Origin: Rubrivivax sp.
GTDB taxonomy: Bacteria; Pseudomonadota; Gammaproteobacteria; Burkholderiales; Burkholderiaceae_C
Direction of reading: 5' to 3'
NCBI GenBank assembly: GCA_024641945.1
Contig: JAHECD010000003.1
Location: 1-64,000, forward strand
DNA: 64,000 bases
The translations under genes and the position numbers were made by a program. The notes under the pieces were generated by a model, which saw only the letters and a list, made by a program, of their open reading frames with translations, searched no databases and was not told the DNA's origin. Of this stretch, positions 1 through 11,400 are shown piece by piece; the first letter of the stretch is position 1; every line of letters starts with the position of its first letter.

Positions 1-158
1 AAGGCGACTTCGATACGGCGCGGCTCACCGCGGTCTGCCCGCTCGCCGATCTGCATCCAGGCCACCAGCCGACCGGCGGCCCACAGGTGCAGCATGGCGA
101 CGACGACTGCGAGTGCCGCGATCGCACCGACACGGCGCGAACGGCCGGCTGCCTTCAT
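1..158 (-). CDS. DUF3108-type protein, N-terminal part only
   Basis: Only about the first 52 codons lie in the window; the gene continues beyond base 1. The visible part starts with a basic stretch (MKAAGRSRR) followed by one hydrophobic segment at about residues 10-32, then a charged region, so it looks like a signal anchor or signal peptide of an envelope protein. The pattern around HLWAAGRLVAWMQI resembles Burkholderiales DUF3108 proteins, whose function is not established. The ATG at 156-158 on the minus strand is the first start that precedes the hydrophobic segment. The assignment to DUF3108 is recall of family style only; the gene itself seems real because of the codon pattern and membrane segment. 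Confidence 0.55.
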   Translation of the reverse strand, partial: MKAAGRSRRVGAIAALAVVVAMLHLWAAGRLVAWMQIGERADRGEPRRIEVA

Positions 159-280
159 GTCAGTACCGTCTGGACGCCCGAAGGTGCCGGTGCGCCCCTC
201 GAGAGCTGCGGACCCACTGCGCTGGGCATCGTGTCGTTTCGGTCGCTCCGCCCCGAGCTTGGCAGGCCCCGCAACGTGCG

Positions 281-298
281 CACGGGGCGCGCCCCGTG
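281..298. repeat. 18-bp perfect palindrome between two minus-strand genes
   Basis: CACGGGGCGCGCCCCGTG is self-complementary over all 18 bases. It lies in the 273-base gap between the end of the M61 peptidase gene (432) and the start of the DUF3108-type gene (158). There is no T tract, so it is not a standard terminator; it may be a protein site or simply a strong cruciform or hairpin. No gene was seen in the rest of the gap. Confidence 0.4.
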
Positions 299-431
299 GC
301 GAAAGTGCGCGGCCGGCGTTTCGCTGCAGCGATACGGTCGGGTTTCGTGCGACCTTCGGCGCAACACATGGGGGCCGCGATGGGCCTTCGGCGATCAGCG
401 CCTGCACGCATCTTGGGGCAAGTGGTCTTTT

Positions 432-2198
432 TCACGAGCCCAGCCAGTCGCGGCGCAGGGCCATCGCAGCCGTGCTGCCGGCTCGCGCCGCGTCGCAGAC
501 GTCAGGACCCGAGCGCGCGCCCGGCGCGAGCGCCAACGTGACGGTCGGTGCCGCCGCGACCCCGGGTTGCACCTGCAGTTGCCGCACCCGCTGGTCGCGT
601 GTCAGCAGTACCTCGAACGCGCGTCCGGGCACGAGCCACTGGCGCGCATCATCGAAGCGGCGAATGCGCCAGCCGTCGACCGCCAGCAGTTCGTCGCCGG
701 GTGACAGGCCGGCGGCCTCGGCCGCACTGCCGCGCAATACGTGTCGGACCTGGACACCGCTGACCACGCCTTCGCTCAGGCGCAGACCGAGGGCCGCCGC
801 GCCCGTCGCCGGCTCGCTCGCCCAATCCACGCCCGCCGCGGCGAGCAGTGGCTGCAGCGGCAGCTCCGCGGTACCGTGGATCCAGGCGGCCATCTCGGCA
901 TCCATCGGCCGGCCGGCCACGTCGGCCAGCGCCTGTGCGATGTCCGCCTCGCCGACGCCGGTGCCTGCGCAGCGTTGCCAGAGCAGGCACATGACGTCAT
1001 CCAGGCTGCCGCGCCCGGCGGCACGCAGCGTGAGGTCGAATGCCAGCGCCGCCAGCGCCCCCTTGCCGTAATAGCTGACGGTGGCGTTGGGCGTGTTCTC
1101 GTCTGCGCGGTAGTACTTGATCCAGGCATCGAAGCTGGACTGCGCAAGCGAATGGGCGTGCCGGCCCGGAGTCGCAGCCAGGGCGTTCACGGCCTTGGCC
1201 AGGGACTTCAGGTAGCGCGGCACGTCGATCAGGCCGGCGCGCAGAACGAACAGGTCGTCGTAGTACGACGTCACGCCCTCGAAGAACCACAGCAGGTGCG
1301 TCGTGTTCTCGCGGGTGTAGTCCAAAGACATGAATTCACGCGGCCGAAGCCGCTTGATGTTCCACGCGTGGAAGAACTCGTGGCTGATCAAGCCCAGCAG
1401 CGCCGCATAACCATCGCCGCGGTCGGACTCGCCGCGGCGCGGCAAGTCGCGCCGGGCCGCCAGCAGCGCCGTGCTCGAACGGTGCTCGAGGCCGCCGTAG
1501 CCGTCGTCCGCGGCGTGCAGCAGAAAGACGTAGCGGTCGAAGGGCGCTTGCCCGCGGCCGTGCCAGAACCCGATCTGCACGGCGCAGAGGCGGCGTACAT
1601 CCGCCGCCAGCCGCTCGCCGTCGAACGTGGGCCACGCACCGGTGACGACGAGCTCGAAATCGACGCCTGCCACGCGGAAGGCCGTGCGCCAGAACCGACC
1701 GAGCTCGAACGGGTGGTCGACCAGCTCGTCGTAGTCGGCGGCGACCCAGGTGCGCCGCCCCGGACCTTCGGTCATCGCCGTGGCGACCTGCCACCCGCGC
1801 GGCAAGGCGCCGATGCGCAGGGTGTGCGGCTCGTCCTCGCGCCCGTGCACACGCAGGCACAGGCTGGTGCCATTGAAGAATCCGCGCTCGGCATCGAGAA
1901 AAGCGGCCCGCACCGAGGTATCGAACGCATGCACCTCGTAACGCACGACCAGCGCGCGCGCGCCGCTGCAGTCGGCGACCCACGTCGACTTGTCGACCGG
2001 TCGCACGTCGACGGGCTGCCCGCCCTGCGTCGCTGAAAGGCCGACGACGTGGCGCGCGAATTCGCGCACGAGGTAGCTGCCGGGGATCCACACCGGCAGG
2101 CTGAGCATTTGCGCAGCGGCCGGGTGCGCAACAGTGAGGGTGACGCAGTACCGGTGTGCAGCCGGATCGCCGGCATCGACCCGGTACGAGACCGTCAT
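432..2198 (-). CDS. M61 family metallo-aminopeptidase with PDZ domain
   Basis: This 588-residue protein belongs to the M61 (glycyl aminopeptidase) family. The zinc site is visible: HEFFH at residues 273-277 followed by AWNIKRLRP, and the third ligand E307 in the FFEGVTSYY segment. An N-terminal beta domain precedes the catalytic domain, and a PDZ domain follows at about residues 490-560 (GLSPGDELLAVDG). No signal peptide is apparent. The start is taken at MTVSYRVDAG because it overlaps the stop of the upstream DUF3429 gene as ATGA and because family members begin here; 23 more codons are open upstream but look non-coding. It is the last gene of a coupled set with dsbC and DUF3429. The physiological substrate is not known for this family in Burkholderiales. 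Confidence 0.9.
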   Translation of the reverse strand: MTVSYRVDAGDPAAHRYCVTLTVAHPAAAQMLSLPVWIPGSYLVREFARHVVGLSATQGGQPVDVRPVDKSTWVADCSGARALVVRYEVHAFDTSVRAAFLDAERGFFNGTSLCLRVHGREDEPHTLRIGALPRGWQVATAMTEGPGRRTWVAADYDELVDHPFELGRFWRTAFRVAGVDFELVVTGAWPTFDGERLAADVRRLCAVQIGFWHGRGQAPFDRYVFLLHAADDGYGGLEHRSSTALLAARRDLPRRGESDRGDGYAALLGLISHEFFHAWNIKRLRPREFMSLDYTRENTTHLLWFFEGVTSYYDDLFVLRAGLIDVPRYLKSLAKAVNALAATPGRHAHSLAQSSFDAWIKYYRADENTPNATVSYYGKGALAALAFDLTLRAAGRGSLDDVMCLLWQRCAGTGVGEADIAQALADVAGRPMDAEMAAWIHGTAELPLQPLLAAAGVDWASEPATGAAALGLRLSEGVVSGVQVRHVLRGSAAEAAGLSPGDELLAVDGWRIRRFDDARQWLVPGRAFEVLLTRDQRVRQLQVQPGVAAAPTVTLALAPGARSGPDVCDAARAGSTAAMALRRDWLGS

Positions 2199-2656
2199 GT
2201 CCCGCCAGCGGCGATGAAGCAGCACAGCGACGCCACGCCGCTGAGGCGGAAGCGCAACGTGAGCCAACGCTCAAGCCCGTGCAGCGGGTACAGGCGCCGG
2301 TCGACCGCATAACACGCCAGGAGCATCAAACCCAGCACGACGAGCCCGGCGCTGGGCGGCATCATCACGCCCACCCAGGCGCCGAACGTGGGGATCACGC
2401 CCCAGATGAACAGCCGCGGATCGGGCAGCGCCTCGCGAAAGGCCACGCCCCAATGGATGCCGCCCAGGAACGACACGATAGTGGCCCCATAGGCCGCCAG
2501 CCCCAGGGTGACGTAGGGATGTGCCTCCGCATTCACGACCCACACCAGCAGCGCGCCGGTGACAAACGGAATCAGGCCGGCATAGCCCAGCCGCAACGCC
2601 CAAGCCGGCGGCGGCGCACCGGGGGCGTCGGGGAGGGTCGGCGCGAGCACGCTCAC
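2195..2656 (-). CDS. DUF3429 integral membrane protein
   Basis: A 153-residue hydrophobic protein with about five membrane segments, beginning WALRLGYAGLIPFVTGALLV and containing the conserved-looking GGIHWGVAF and WGVIPTFGAWV stretches that I associate with DUF3429. Its role is unknown. The start is a GTG at 2656 that overlaps the dsbC stop (GTGA), and its own stop overlaps the M61 start (ATGA), so the three genes are probably translated in series. The open frame extends upstream into dsbC, but that part reads as an out-of-frame shadow of dsbC. Confidence 0.82.
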   Translation of the reverse strand: MSVLAPTLPDAPGAPPPAWALRLGYAGLIPFVTGALLVWVVNAEAHPYVTLGLAAYGATIVSFLGGIHWGVAFREALPDPRLFIWGVIPTFGAWVGVMMPPSAGLVVLGLMLLACYAVDRRLYPLHGLERWLTLRFRLSGVASLCCFIAAGGT

Positions 2657-3381
2657 GAACGCGACGACTTGGCCAGTTGCTGCTCGAGCCGATCCAGCGG
2701 CACCGCACCGGGCAGGCGCGAGCCGTCCTCGAACACCGCCGCCGGCGTGCCCTGCACGCGGTGCTTCTGGCCCAGCGCGACGTTGCGACCGAGGGCGTCC
2801 GCGTCGCATTTGGCATCGCCGACAGAGGGCGGCAGCTTCTCGCCGATCATCCAATCGCGCCAGGCCTTGCCCGGGTCCTTTGCGCACCAGATGTCACGTG
2901 ACTTGGTGTTGGAGTCCGGCCCGAGGATGGGATAGAGGAACGTATAGATCGTGACGTTCTTCAGCGCCGCGAGGTCGCGCTCGAAACGCTTGCAGTAACC
3001 GCAGTTCGGGTCGACGAAGACCGCCATCTTGCGCGCGCCCGAACCCTGTTTGATGGGGATCGAATCCTTCAGCGGCAGCTTGGCGAACTCGAAGGCGGTG
3101 AGCTTCTCGATGCGCGCCTGCGTGAGATTGGCACGCGACTTGGTGTCGAACAACTCGCCGAAGACGAGGTACTGACCCTGCTCGTCGGCGTAGATGATCT
3201 CGGCGCCCAGGCGCACCTCGTACAGGCCGGGAATCGCGGTCTTCTGGATCTCGTCGATCTTCGGCAGGTTGGGCATGCGCTCGGCCAGCGCCTTGCGGAT
3301 CGCCGCGTCGTCGGCCTGAGCGCCGGCCGCGCCGAGCAGGAGTGCCAGCACGGCAAGGGCCGGGGACAGCTTGGTCTTCAT
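2653..3381 (-). CDS. dsbC: DsbC-like thiol:disulfide interchange protein
   Basis: A 242-residue periplasmic disulfide isomerase. It has a signal peptide (about residues 1-23, cut near AGAQA-DD), an N-terminal dimerisation region, and a thioredoxin-fold domain with the redox motif CGYC at residues 127-130 after VFVDPN. A cis-proline loop is seen near the end (VQGTPA), and two further cysteines (IWCAK and DAKCD) match the second, structural pair of DsbC proteins. It corrects wrong disulfides in exported proteins and is kept reduced by DsbD. It heads a three-gene coupled run with DUF3429 and the M61 peptidase; 13 bases separate it from the flavin hydroxylase gene upstream. Confidence 0.9.
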   Translation of the reverse strand: MKTKLSPALAVLALLLGAAGAQADDAAIRKALAERMPNLPKIDEIQKTAIPGLYEVRLGAEIIYADEQGQYLVFGELFDTKSRANLTQARIEKLTAFEFAKLPLKDSIPIKQGSGARKMAVFVDPNCGYCKRFERDLAALKNVTIYTFLYPILGPDSNTKSRDIWCAKDPGKAWRDWMIGEKLPPSVGDAKCDADALGRNVALGQKHRVQGTPAAVFEDGSRLPGAVPLDRLEQQLAKSSRS

Positions 3382-3394
3382 GGTGATGTCCGGT

Positions 3395-4510
3395 TCAGGA
3401 ATGGAGGGCTCGGGCGGTGAGCAGTTTCTTCACCGGTGGTAGGGCATTGAGCAGACTCAGGCCCCGGTTGCGAAGTTCCTTGGCACCCGGCAGGTCGCTG
3501 GCGAAAAGGTGCAACAGGCCGTCGGTGAGGTGGCCCATGGCCCGCGTGGGCAGGTGGCGCTCGCGGGCATAACGGCGCAGCATCTTTTCGTCGCCCGGCG
3601 TGCGAAACGGCTCGCGCGCGGCCATCACGCGGGCGAGGCATTCCACGTCCGCCAAGCCGAGATTCAGGCCCTGGCCGGCCAGCGGATGCACGACGTGCGC
3701 AGCGTCGCCCAGCAGCACCCAGCCCGGGCCGCACAACGGTTGCGCGCGCGACAGCGTCAACGGCCACGCCGCACGCTCGCTGGAAAGCCGCAGGCCGCCC
3801 GCCGCACCGCCCGTGGCGTCCATCAGCGCCTGCTCGAAGGCCGGCGCCTCCATGGACATCAGCGTTTCGGCGCGATCTGCCGGTACGGACCAGACAAGAC
3901 CATAGGCGTGGCCGGGTTGGGGCCGGTCGAACGGCAGCAACGCCAGCACATCGGGCGCGCGGAACCACTGGCGTGCCATGCCGGCGTGCGGCCGGTCGGC
4001 GACGAGCCGAGCGGCCACGCCGCGGTGGCCGTAGTGCTGCACATCGACGCGCACGCCGAGCGACTTGCGGCTGGCCGAATGCCTGCCCTCCGCCAGCGCC
4101 AGCAGCTTGGCCGGCACGTCGTGGTCGACGTCCGAGACATGCGGCGCAAAACGCAGCGCACTCGCCAGCGCATGGTCGAGTTCGGCGGCATCGACGATCC
4201 AGGTCAGCACGTCCAGGCCCTGATCCCAGGCCGAGAATTCGATCGCGGCACCGTCCACGTCACCCTCGACGTGCATGTCGTAGACAGCGGTCCGCGCATT
4301 CGAGGGCAGCGCATCCCAGACCTTCAGCTCAGTCAGCAGGCACACCGACGTCGCACTCAGCGCATAGGCACGGATGTCGGCCAACGGTGCGGCGGCCACG
4401 GACGCGGCCTCGCGCTGCAGCGCCACTTTCATGCCCTGGCGCGCGAGCGCCAGGGCCAGGCTCATGCCGACCGGGCCCTTGCCGCGAACGCAGACGTCGA
4501 ATTGCTTCAT
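3395..4510 (-). CDS. UbiH/UbiF/COQ6-family FAD monooxygenase
   Basis: A 371-residue flavoprotein hydroxylase. The N-terminal dinucleotide motif reads VRGKGPVGMSLALALARQG (residues 6-24), and the family FAD motif GDAAHVVHPLAGQGLNLGL lies near residues 266-284. Members hydroxylate the ubiquinone ring during biosynthesis; which ring position this one acts on cannot be told from the sequence. The start MKQFDVCVRG at 4510 fits the family; ten upstream codons are open. A TACAAT box (4521-4526 read on the minus strand) ends about ten bases before this ATG, so the transcript may have almost no leader. It is divergent from the MOSC gene and probably cotranscribed with dsbC. Confidence 0.85.
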   Translation of the reverse strand: MKQFDVCVRGKGPVGMSLALALARQGMKVALQREAASVAAAPLADIRAYALSATSVCLLTELKVWDALPSNARTAVYDMHVEGDVDGAAIEFSAWDQGLDVLTWIVDAAELDHALASALRFAPHVSDVDHDVPAKLLALAEGRHSASRKSLGVRVDVQHYGHRGVAARLVADRPHAGMARQWFRAPDVLALLPFDRPQPGHAYGLVWSVPADRAETLMSMEAPAFEQALMDATGGAAGGLRLSSERAAWPLTLSRAQPLCGPGWVLLGDAAHVVHPLAGQGLNLGLADVECLARVMAAREPFRTPGDEKMLRRYARERHLPTRAMGHLTDGLLHLFASDLPGAKELRNRGLSLLNALPPVKKLLTARALHS

Positions 4511-4578
4511 GTGTCGGCGGATTGTAGGCAGCGGGCACAATCAGCGCCCCGCCCAGAAGCAAACCCAACGCCCCCGCC

Positions 4579-5436
4579 GTGAGCGACTTCACCTGCACGC
4601 TGTCCTCGATCCACGTCCACCCGGTCAAGAGTTGTGCCGGGGTCGCACTGCGCGAGGGCCTGCTCATCGAATCCGGGTTCGAGTTCGACCGCGCCTGGAT
4701 GGTCGTGGATGCCCGGGGAGAGATGGTCACGCAGCGCGAACAGCCCCGGCTGGCGCTGGTGCAACCCAAGCTGCGCCTGAACGACGTGCAGTTGCGAGCG
4801 CCTGGCATGTTGGCGTTGCACCTGGCGATGGATGCGGTGGAGGCGGCGACGCGCGTGAGCATCTGGGGCGACGTGGTGCGCGCCTACGACATGGGCGCGC
4901 TGGCGTCCCAGTGGTTCAGCGACTACCTGGCGGTTCCTGGGCTGCGCCTCGTGCGCTTCGATCCGGACTACGAACGCCTGTCCGACCCCGCGTGGACCGG
5001 GGGGTTGTCGGCATCCAACGCGTTCAGCGACGGTTTTCCGCTGCTCGTGACATCGACGGCGTCGCTCGCCGAACTGAACCGGCGCCTGGCGCAGGCGGGC
5101 GTGCCGCCGGTGCCGATGGAGCGCTTTCGCCCCAATCTCGTGCTCGACGGGCTGCCCGATGCCCACGGCGAGGATTTCATCGACCTGCTGGAAATCGTCG
5201 CGCCCGAGGGGCCGGTGGTACTGAAGCTGGTCAAGCCCTGCGCCCGCTGCACGATCCCCGACGTGGACCTGGAGACTGCAGCACAGGGGCACGCCGTCAC
5301 TGACGTGCTCTTGCAGTACCGCGCCGACAAACGGGTCAAAGGCGGCCTCACCTTCGGCATGAATGCGGTCATCGTCTCGGGCATCGAGCACACGCTGGCG
5401 GTGGGCGCCGCGGTCTCCGCGACGATCGCATTTTGA
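4579..5436 (+). CDS. MOSC domain protein with N-terminal beta-barrel domain
   Basis: A 285-residue protein with the MOSC N-terminal barrel (IHVHPVKSCAG at residues 11-21) and a C-terminal MOSC domain. The conserved cysteine region KPCARCTIPDVD lies near residue 220. Proteins of this layout (YcbX and mARC relatives) use the molybdenum cofactor to reduce N-hydroxylated compounds; that role is inferred from the family. Start is GTG at 4579, the first start giving the conserved N-terminus. The stop overlaps the start of the EamA gene (TTGA), suggesting coupling. It is divergent from the flavin hydroxylase across a 68-base gap. Confidence 0.88.
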   Translation: MSDFTCTLSSIHVHPVKSCAGVALREGLLIESGFEFDRAWMVVDARGEMVTQREQPRLALVQPKLRLNDVQLRAPGMLALHLAMDAVEAATRVSIWGDVVRAYDMGALASQWFSDYLAVPGLRLVRFDPDYERLSDPAWTGGLSASNAFSDGFPLLVTSTASLAELNRRLAQAGVPPVPMERFRPNLVLDGLPDAHGEDFIDLLEIVAPEGPVVLKLVKPCARCTIPDVDLETAAQGHAVTDVLLQYRADKRVKGGLTFGMNAVIVSGIEHTLAVGAAVSATIAF

Positions 5437-6350
5437 TCGCCAGCACCGCGCGGAGACTGCCGAGCTGGCAGCTCTTCGTGGTGGCCGTGCTGATCTGGGG
5501 CACCACCTGGCATGCCATCGTCCACCAGCTGCAGGGCGCAACGCCGGAACTCGGCGTCACGGTGCGTTTTGCGCTCGCCGGTGCGGTCTGCCTGGCCTGG
5601 GCCGCCTGGCGCGGTGAGCGCTGGCGCGTCACGCCTCGGGAACATGGGTTGCTCGCCTTTCAGGGCGTCTTCATGTATTCGGTGTCCTACCTTTGTGTCT
5701 ACCACGCCGAGAAACACGTGCCCTCGGGGTTGGTGGCGGTGGGCTACAGCGCGTCGCCTCTGGTCAACGGGCTGGCCTCGCACTGGCTCTGGGGCACCCC
5801 GTTGCCCCGGCGTTTCCTGGCCGGCGGCGTGTTGGGCGTGCTGGGCGTGGGGCTGATCTTCTGGCACGAATTCGGCGCCATCGCGGCCGGTGGCAGCGCG
5901 GCGCTGGGTGCGTCGTTCACCGCGGCGGCGGTGCTGCTGGCATCGGTGGGCAGCCTGGCGTCGTCGCGCAACCAGCACCTGGGCCTGCCGTTCTGGCCGG
6001 CGCTCGGCTGGGGCATGCTCTACGGCGCCGCGTTGAGCGGCCTCATCGTGCTGGCAACCGGCCAATCCGTCGAGTTGCCGACGGCACCGGCATGGTGGCT
6101 CTCGCTGGTCTACCTGGCCGTGGCCGGCTCGGTCATCGCGTTCGCCTGTTATCTGGCGCTGCAGCACCGTCTGGGCCCCGGCCCGGCCTCGATGATCGGA
6201 GTGGCCACGCCGGTGCTGGCGCTCGTGGTGTCGGCCTACTTCGAAGGGTACCGCCCCGACGTTCTGGCCCTTGCCGGCGTCGCGCTGGCCGTGGCGGGCA
6301 ATGTGCTCAGCCTGATGCCGCGGGCCGGCATGCGCAGGCCGAGCGCCTAA
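5433..6350 (+). CDS. EamA-family (DMT) transporter
   Basis: A 305-residue integral membrane protein with about ten hydrophobic segments arranged as two EamA repeats: the first begins LFVVAVLIWGTTWHAIV, the second contains WPALGWGMLYGAALSGLIVL. Drug/metabolite transporters of this type export amino acids, nucleotides or other small molecules, and substrate cannot be predicted. The start is a rare TTG at 5433 overlapping the MOSC stop; the next in-frame ATG would remove the first membrane segments. The final codon overlaps a TAAAAT box that could be the -10 of ychF. Confidence 0.85.
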   Translation: MIASTARRLPSWQLFVVAVLIWGTTWHAIVHQLQGATPELGVTVRFALAGAVCLAWAAWRGERWRVTPREHGLLAFQGVFMYSVSYLCVYHAEKHVPSGLVAVGYSASPLVNGLASHWLWGTPLPRRFLAGGVLGVLGVGLIFWHEFGAIAAGGSAALGASFTAAAVLLASVGSLASSRNQHLGLPFWPALGWGMLYGAALSGLIVLATGQSVELPTAPAWWLSLVYLAVAGSVIAFACYLALQHRLGPGPASMIGVATPVLALVVSAYFEGYRPDVLALAGVALAVAGNVLSLMPRAGMRRPSA

Positions 6351-6353
6351 AAT
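6348..6353 (+). promoter_or_regulatory. candidate -10 box of ychF
   Basis: TAAAAT lies 40 bases before the ychF ATG and overlaps the TAA stop of the EamA gene. No convincing -35 is seen at 16-18 bases upstream, so this is a weak call. A GAGAG Shine-Dalgarno-like stretch lies just before the ychF start. Confidence 0.35.
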
Positions 6354-6392
6354 TCCGGCTTTCGCCGTCCGCGGCCCCCACCCGAGAGTTCC

Positions 6393-7483
<1,091 letters not shown>

Positions 7484-7487
<4 letters not shown>

Positions 7488-8398
7488 CGCCCGCGCCGCC
7501 AGACACGGTTGCACTCTGCGCCGGCGGGCCGCGCCTGAGCCCGATCGTCGCGGGGGCCTGGCGCCTGGCCGAGTGGGGGTGGACGCCGCAGGAAGCGCTG
7601 ACCTGGATCGAACAATGCGCGGAGCTGGGCGTGAGCAGCTTCGACCACGCGGACATCTACGGCGGGTATGGCGTCGAAGGCCGCTTCGGCGAGGCGCTGG
7701 CCCTTGCGCCATCGCTGCGGGAACGGCTGCAGATCGTCACCAAGTGCGGCATCAAGCTGATCTCGCCGGCGCGGCCGGCGCATCGCTTCAAGAGTTACGA
7801 CACTTCGAGTGCGCACCTCGTGCGCAGCGTCGATAACTCGCTTCGTGCGCTGCGCACCGACCGCATCGACCTGCTGCTGATCCACCGCCCCGACCTGCTC
7901 ATGGACGCGGGGGACATTGCGCACACCGTGGACGGGCTGAAGCGCGCGGGCAAGGTGCTGCATTTCGGCGTGTCCAACTTCACGCCGGCGCAGTTCGAGC
8001 TGCTCGATGCGGCAACGCCGCTGGCCACGAACCAGATCGAACTGCATCCGCTGCAATTGGCGCCCCTCACCGATGGCACGCTCGACCAGGCCCAGCGGTT
8101 GCAGCGCCGGCCGATGATCTGGTCGCCGCTGGCAGGCGGGCGACTGCTGGGCGGCGACGAGAGCGACGCCGCCCAGCGCGTGCGCTGGGTGCTGGGTTCC
8201 CTGTCGTCGCGCCTCGGCGTGTCGCCGGCAACCCTCGCGTGTGCGTGGCTCCTGCGCCACCCCAGCCGTCCGGTACCCGTGTCGGGTACGCGTCGGATCG
8301 AGGCGCTGCGGCAGGCCGTGGCCGCCCTGTCGCTGCGCCTCGATGCCGAACATTGGTATGAACTCTGGCAGGCGGGGAGCGGGCACGAGGTTGCCTGA
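7484..8398 (+). CDS. aldo/keto reductase
   Basis: A 304-residue NADPH-dependent aldo/keto reductase of the YdhF-like group. The catalytic tetrad is complete: D54, Y59 ([10 protein letters not shown]), K87 (KCGIK) and H134 (LLIHRPD). The C-terminal cofactor loop [12 protein letters not shown] is also present. Physiological substrate unknown. The start is GTG at 7484 overlapping the ychF stop; no better start exists downstream before the barrel begins. About 65 bases separate it from the hybrid kinase. Confidence 0.9.
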
Positions 8399-8464
8399 CA
8401 AGCTGGCTCGGAGGGTGCTTGGTGACCTGTCGCGCAGGGGATGCGCGGTGGTACGCTGATCGGC

Positions 8465-11400
8465 ATGAACCCGATGCCCGAACAGCGGCCCTTGGCGCCG
8501 TCACGCGCTGCCTGGGTTGTGTTGCTGACGGCAGCCGCTTACACGATCGTGGGGTGGCTGGCACTGCAACTCGCGGTCGATTCGGGCTACGCGTCGCCGA
8601 TCTATCCGGCCGCGGGCATCGGCCTTGCGGCCACACTGGCCTTCGGACGCTTTGGTGCCGTGGGTACCGGCATCGGTGCGCTCGCCGTCAATCTGATTCA
8701 CACGGCATCGATTGGGGCGACCGACCCCGTCAGCGCGCTGGTGGTGCCCTTGATCAGCGGCCTGGGCGCCCTGGCGCAGGCCGCGCTGGGCGCCGTGCTG
8801 GTGCATCGTTTCGTGGCGCAACCGCTGACCTTGCGCGAGCCACGCGACATCCTTCGCTTCAGCCTGTTGGGCGGCATGCTCGCCTGCCTCGTCAATTCGT
8901 CGCTTTCAACGGCCGCGCTCGGCATCACCGGCGCCGTTGCGGTCCCCTCGCTGGCTTTCACCTGGTGGACCTGGTGGGTCGGCGATGTACTGGGCGTGCT
9001 GATCGGTGCGCCGATCGCGCTCACCCTCGTGGGGCAGCCCCGCAGCGAATGGATCGCACGTCGCCTGAGCGTGGGCGCGCCGATGCTCGTCGGCACTCTG
9101 ATGCTGGCGGGCGCATCGGCCCTCTTCCAGCACTGGGACCGGCAACGCATGCGCGAGACCTTCGAGCACGGCGCAGCCGACGTCGCAAGCGACATGGCGG
9201 ATCGGCTCAACGTCGCGCTGGGGGCCCTGCAGGCTGTTCACGGGACATTGGCCAGCACGCCCGACCCAGGCCGTGCGGCGCTGCATCAGGCCGCCGACTG
9301 GTGGCTGACACACTCTGCCGGCATCCAGGCTATCGGACTCAGTGAACGCGTGACCCGTTCCGAGGTTCCGGCGCTGGAGGCGCGCGCGCACTCGGAGGGC
9401 CTTGCCAACTACCGTGTCTTCGATCGCGCGGATGCCACTCCCGATGCCGGCGCCGACGTGGTTGCCATTCGGGCTATCGAGCCGCTGGACAGCAATGCCG
9501 CTGCGCTGGGCGTGAATGCGATGTCGATTCCGGCCGCTCGCGAGGCGATGGTGGCGGCCGCACGCACGGGCGAGGCCGTATCGACGCGAGGCTTCCAGCT
9601 GACCCAGGCCGGTCGCGCGGGCGAGACGGGCGCCGTGGTCTATCGGGCGCTGTACCGCGGGGAGCCCACCACCGAGAACGAGCGCATGGCGCAGTGGCGC
9701 GGGGTGGCCTTCGTCACGCTGCAACTCGACCGCCTGCTGCAGTCGAGCAGTGGGCACGCTGGACAGGCGCTGGGTTGGTGCCTCGTGGAGTCGGCCGATG
9801 GCGGGGTTCGGCGGCTCGCGGGCCCGGCAGGCTGCGAGATCCGGTCGCGAACAGACTTCCACCTCCAAAGCGCCCTGTCCTTCGCCGGCCAGCCCTGGGA
9901 ACTCTGGGTCAGCGGCAACTCGCGCGACCTGCCCGGGGGCACGCAATCCGGCGCCTGGCTGTTTTCGCTTGTGGGTCTGGTGGCAACGTCACTGCTGGGC
10001 ATGCTGCTGCTGACGGTGACCGGGCGCGCGCGGCGCATCGAACTCGCGGTCGAAGAGCGCACGCGCGCACTCAGCGGCGAGATCCAGGAACGACGCAGTG
10101 CCGAGGAGGCGCTGCGCGACAGCGAGCAGCGACTGCGCGACATCCTCGACCACGTGCCCATCGGTGTGCTTTTCATCGATACGCACGGCGTCGTGCTCGA
10201 CACGAATCCGAGCCTGTGCCGGATGGTCGGCCGCACCGCGGAGCACCTGCGCAACACGACCGTGATCGAGCTGATCCACCCCGAGGACCGCGAACCCAAT
10301 CGAACAGCCCTTCGCGATCTGTTGGCTGCACGCATGCCGCTCGCGCGGCGCCAGCTGCGGCTGTTGCGCGCGGATGGCGGCGCCGTGACCGTGCGCGCCG
10401 CGCTCAGCCCGCTGCGCGACACCTCCGGGCGTGTGGACCGACTCGTGGTCGTGGTGGAGGACATCACCGAGCATCTGCGCCTGGCCGAGACCGAACGCGC
10501 GCGCGACGAGGCACAAGCGTCGAACCGCGCGAAGAGCGACTTCGTGTCACGCATGAGCCACGAGCTGCGCACGCCGCTGAACGCGATGCTCGGATTTGCC
10601 CAGTTGCTGGGGATGGACCGCCGGCCCGCGCTGGCACCCCACCAGCTGGGCTGGGCCACGCAGATCCAGCATGCGGGGTGGCATCTGCTGGACATGATCA
10701 ACGACACACTCGACCTGTCGCGCCTCGAGGCCGGATTGGTGCAGCTCAATGCGCGCGCGCTCGAACTCGGCCCGATGGTCGATGCAACGATGGCGCTGCT
10801 GTCTGCCGCAGCCAGCAAACGAAACGTACAGGTGGCGGTGGCGCTGGCGCCCGAGGCGCAGGCCGTGATGGCCGACGAGACACGATTGAAGCAGGTGCTG
10901 ACGAACCTGTTGTCCAACGCCGTCAAATACAACCGCGACGGCGGCGAGATTCGCATCAGCTCGCGGCTGGCAGACTCTCAAACGGTAGAAATCAGCGTGC
11001 GCGACACCGGCATGGGCATGTCGTCGTTGCAGCTGGCTTCACTGTTCCAGCCCTACAACAGGCTCGGCCGCGAAACCACCTCGATCGAAGGCACGGGCAT
11101 CGGTCTGGTGATCAGCCGCCGCCTGGCCGAAGCCATGGGCGGGTCGCTCGACGCAACGAGCAGCGAGCACGAGGGTTCGCTGTTCACGCTGTGCCTCCCG
11201 CGCGCCTCGTTCAGCGACACCGGCACGCTCGTCGCCAGCGCAGGCGAGGAGGCCGTACCGCTGTACCAGCGCCGCATCGTGCACTACATCGAGGACAACG
11301 AAACGAACATCGAGGTCATGCGGGGCATCCTGGCGCAGCGGCCGCAGGTCACGCTCGAAGTCTCGATGACCGGACTGGACGGGCTGGCGGCCGTGCGCCA

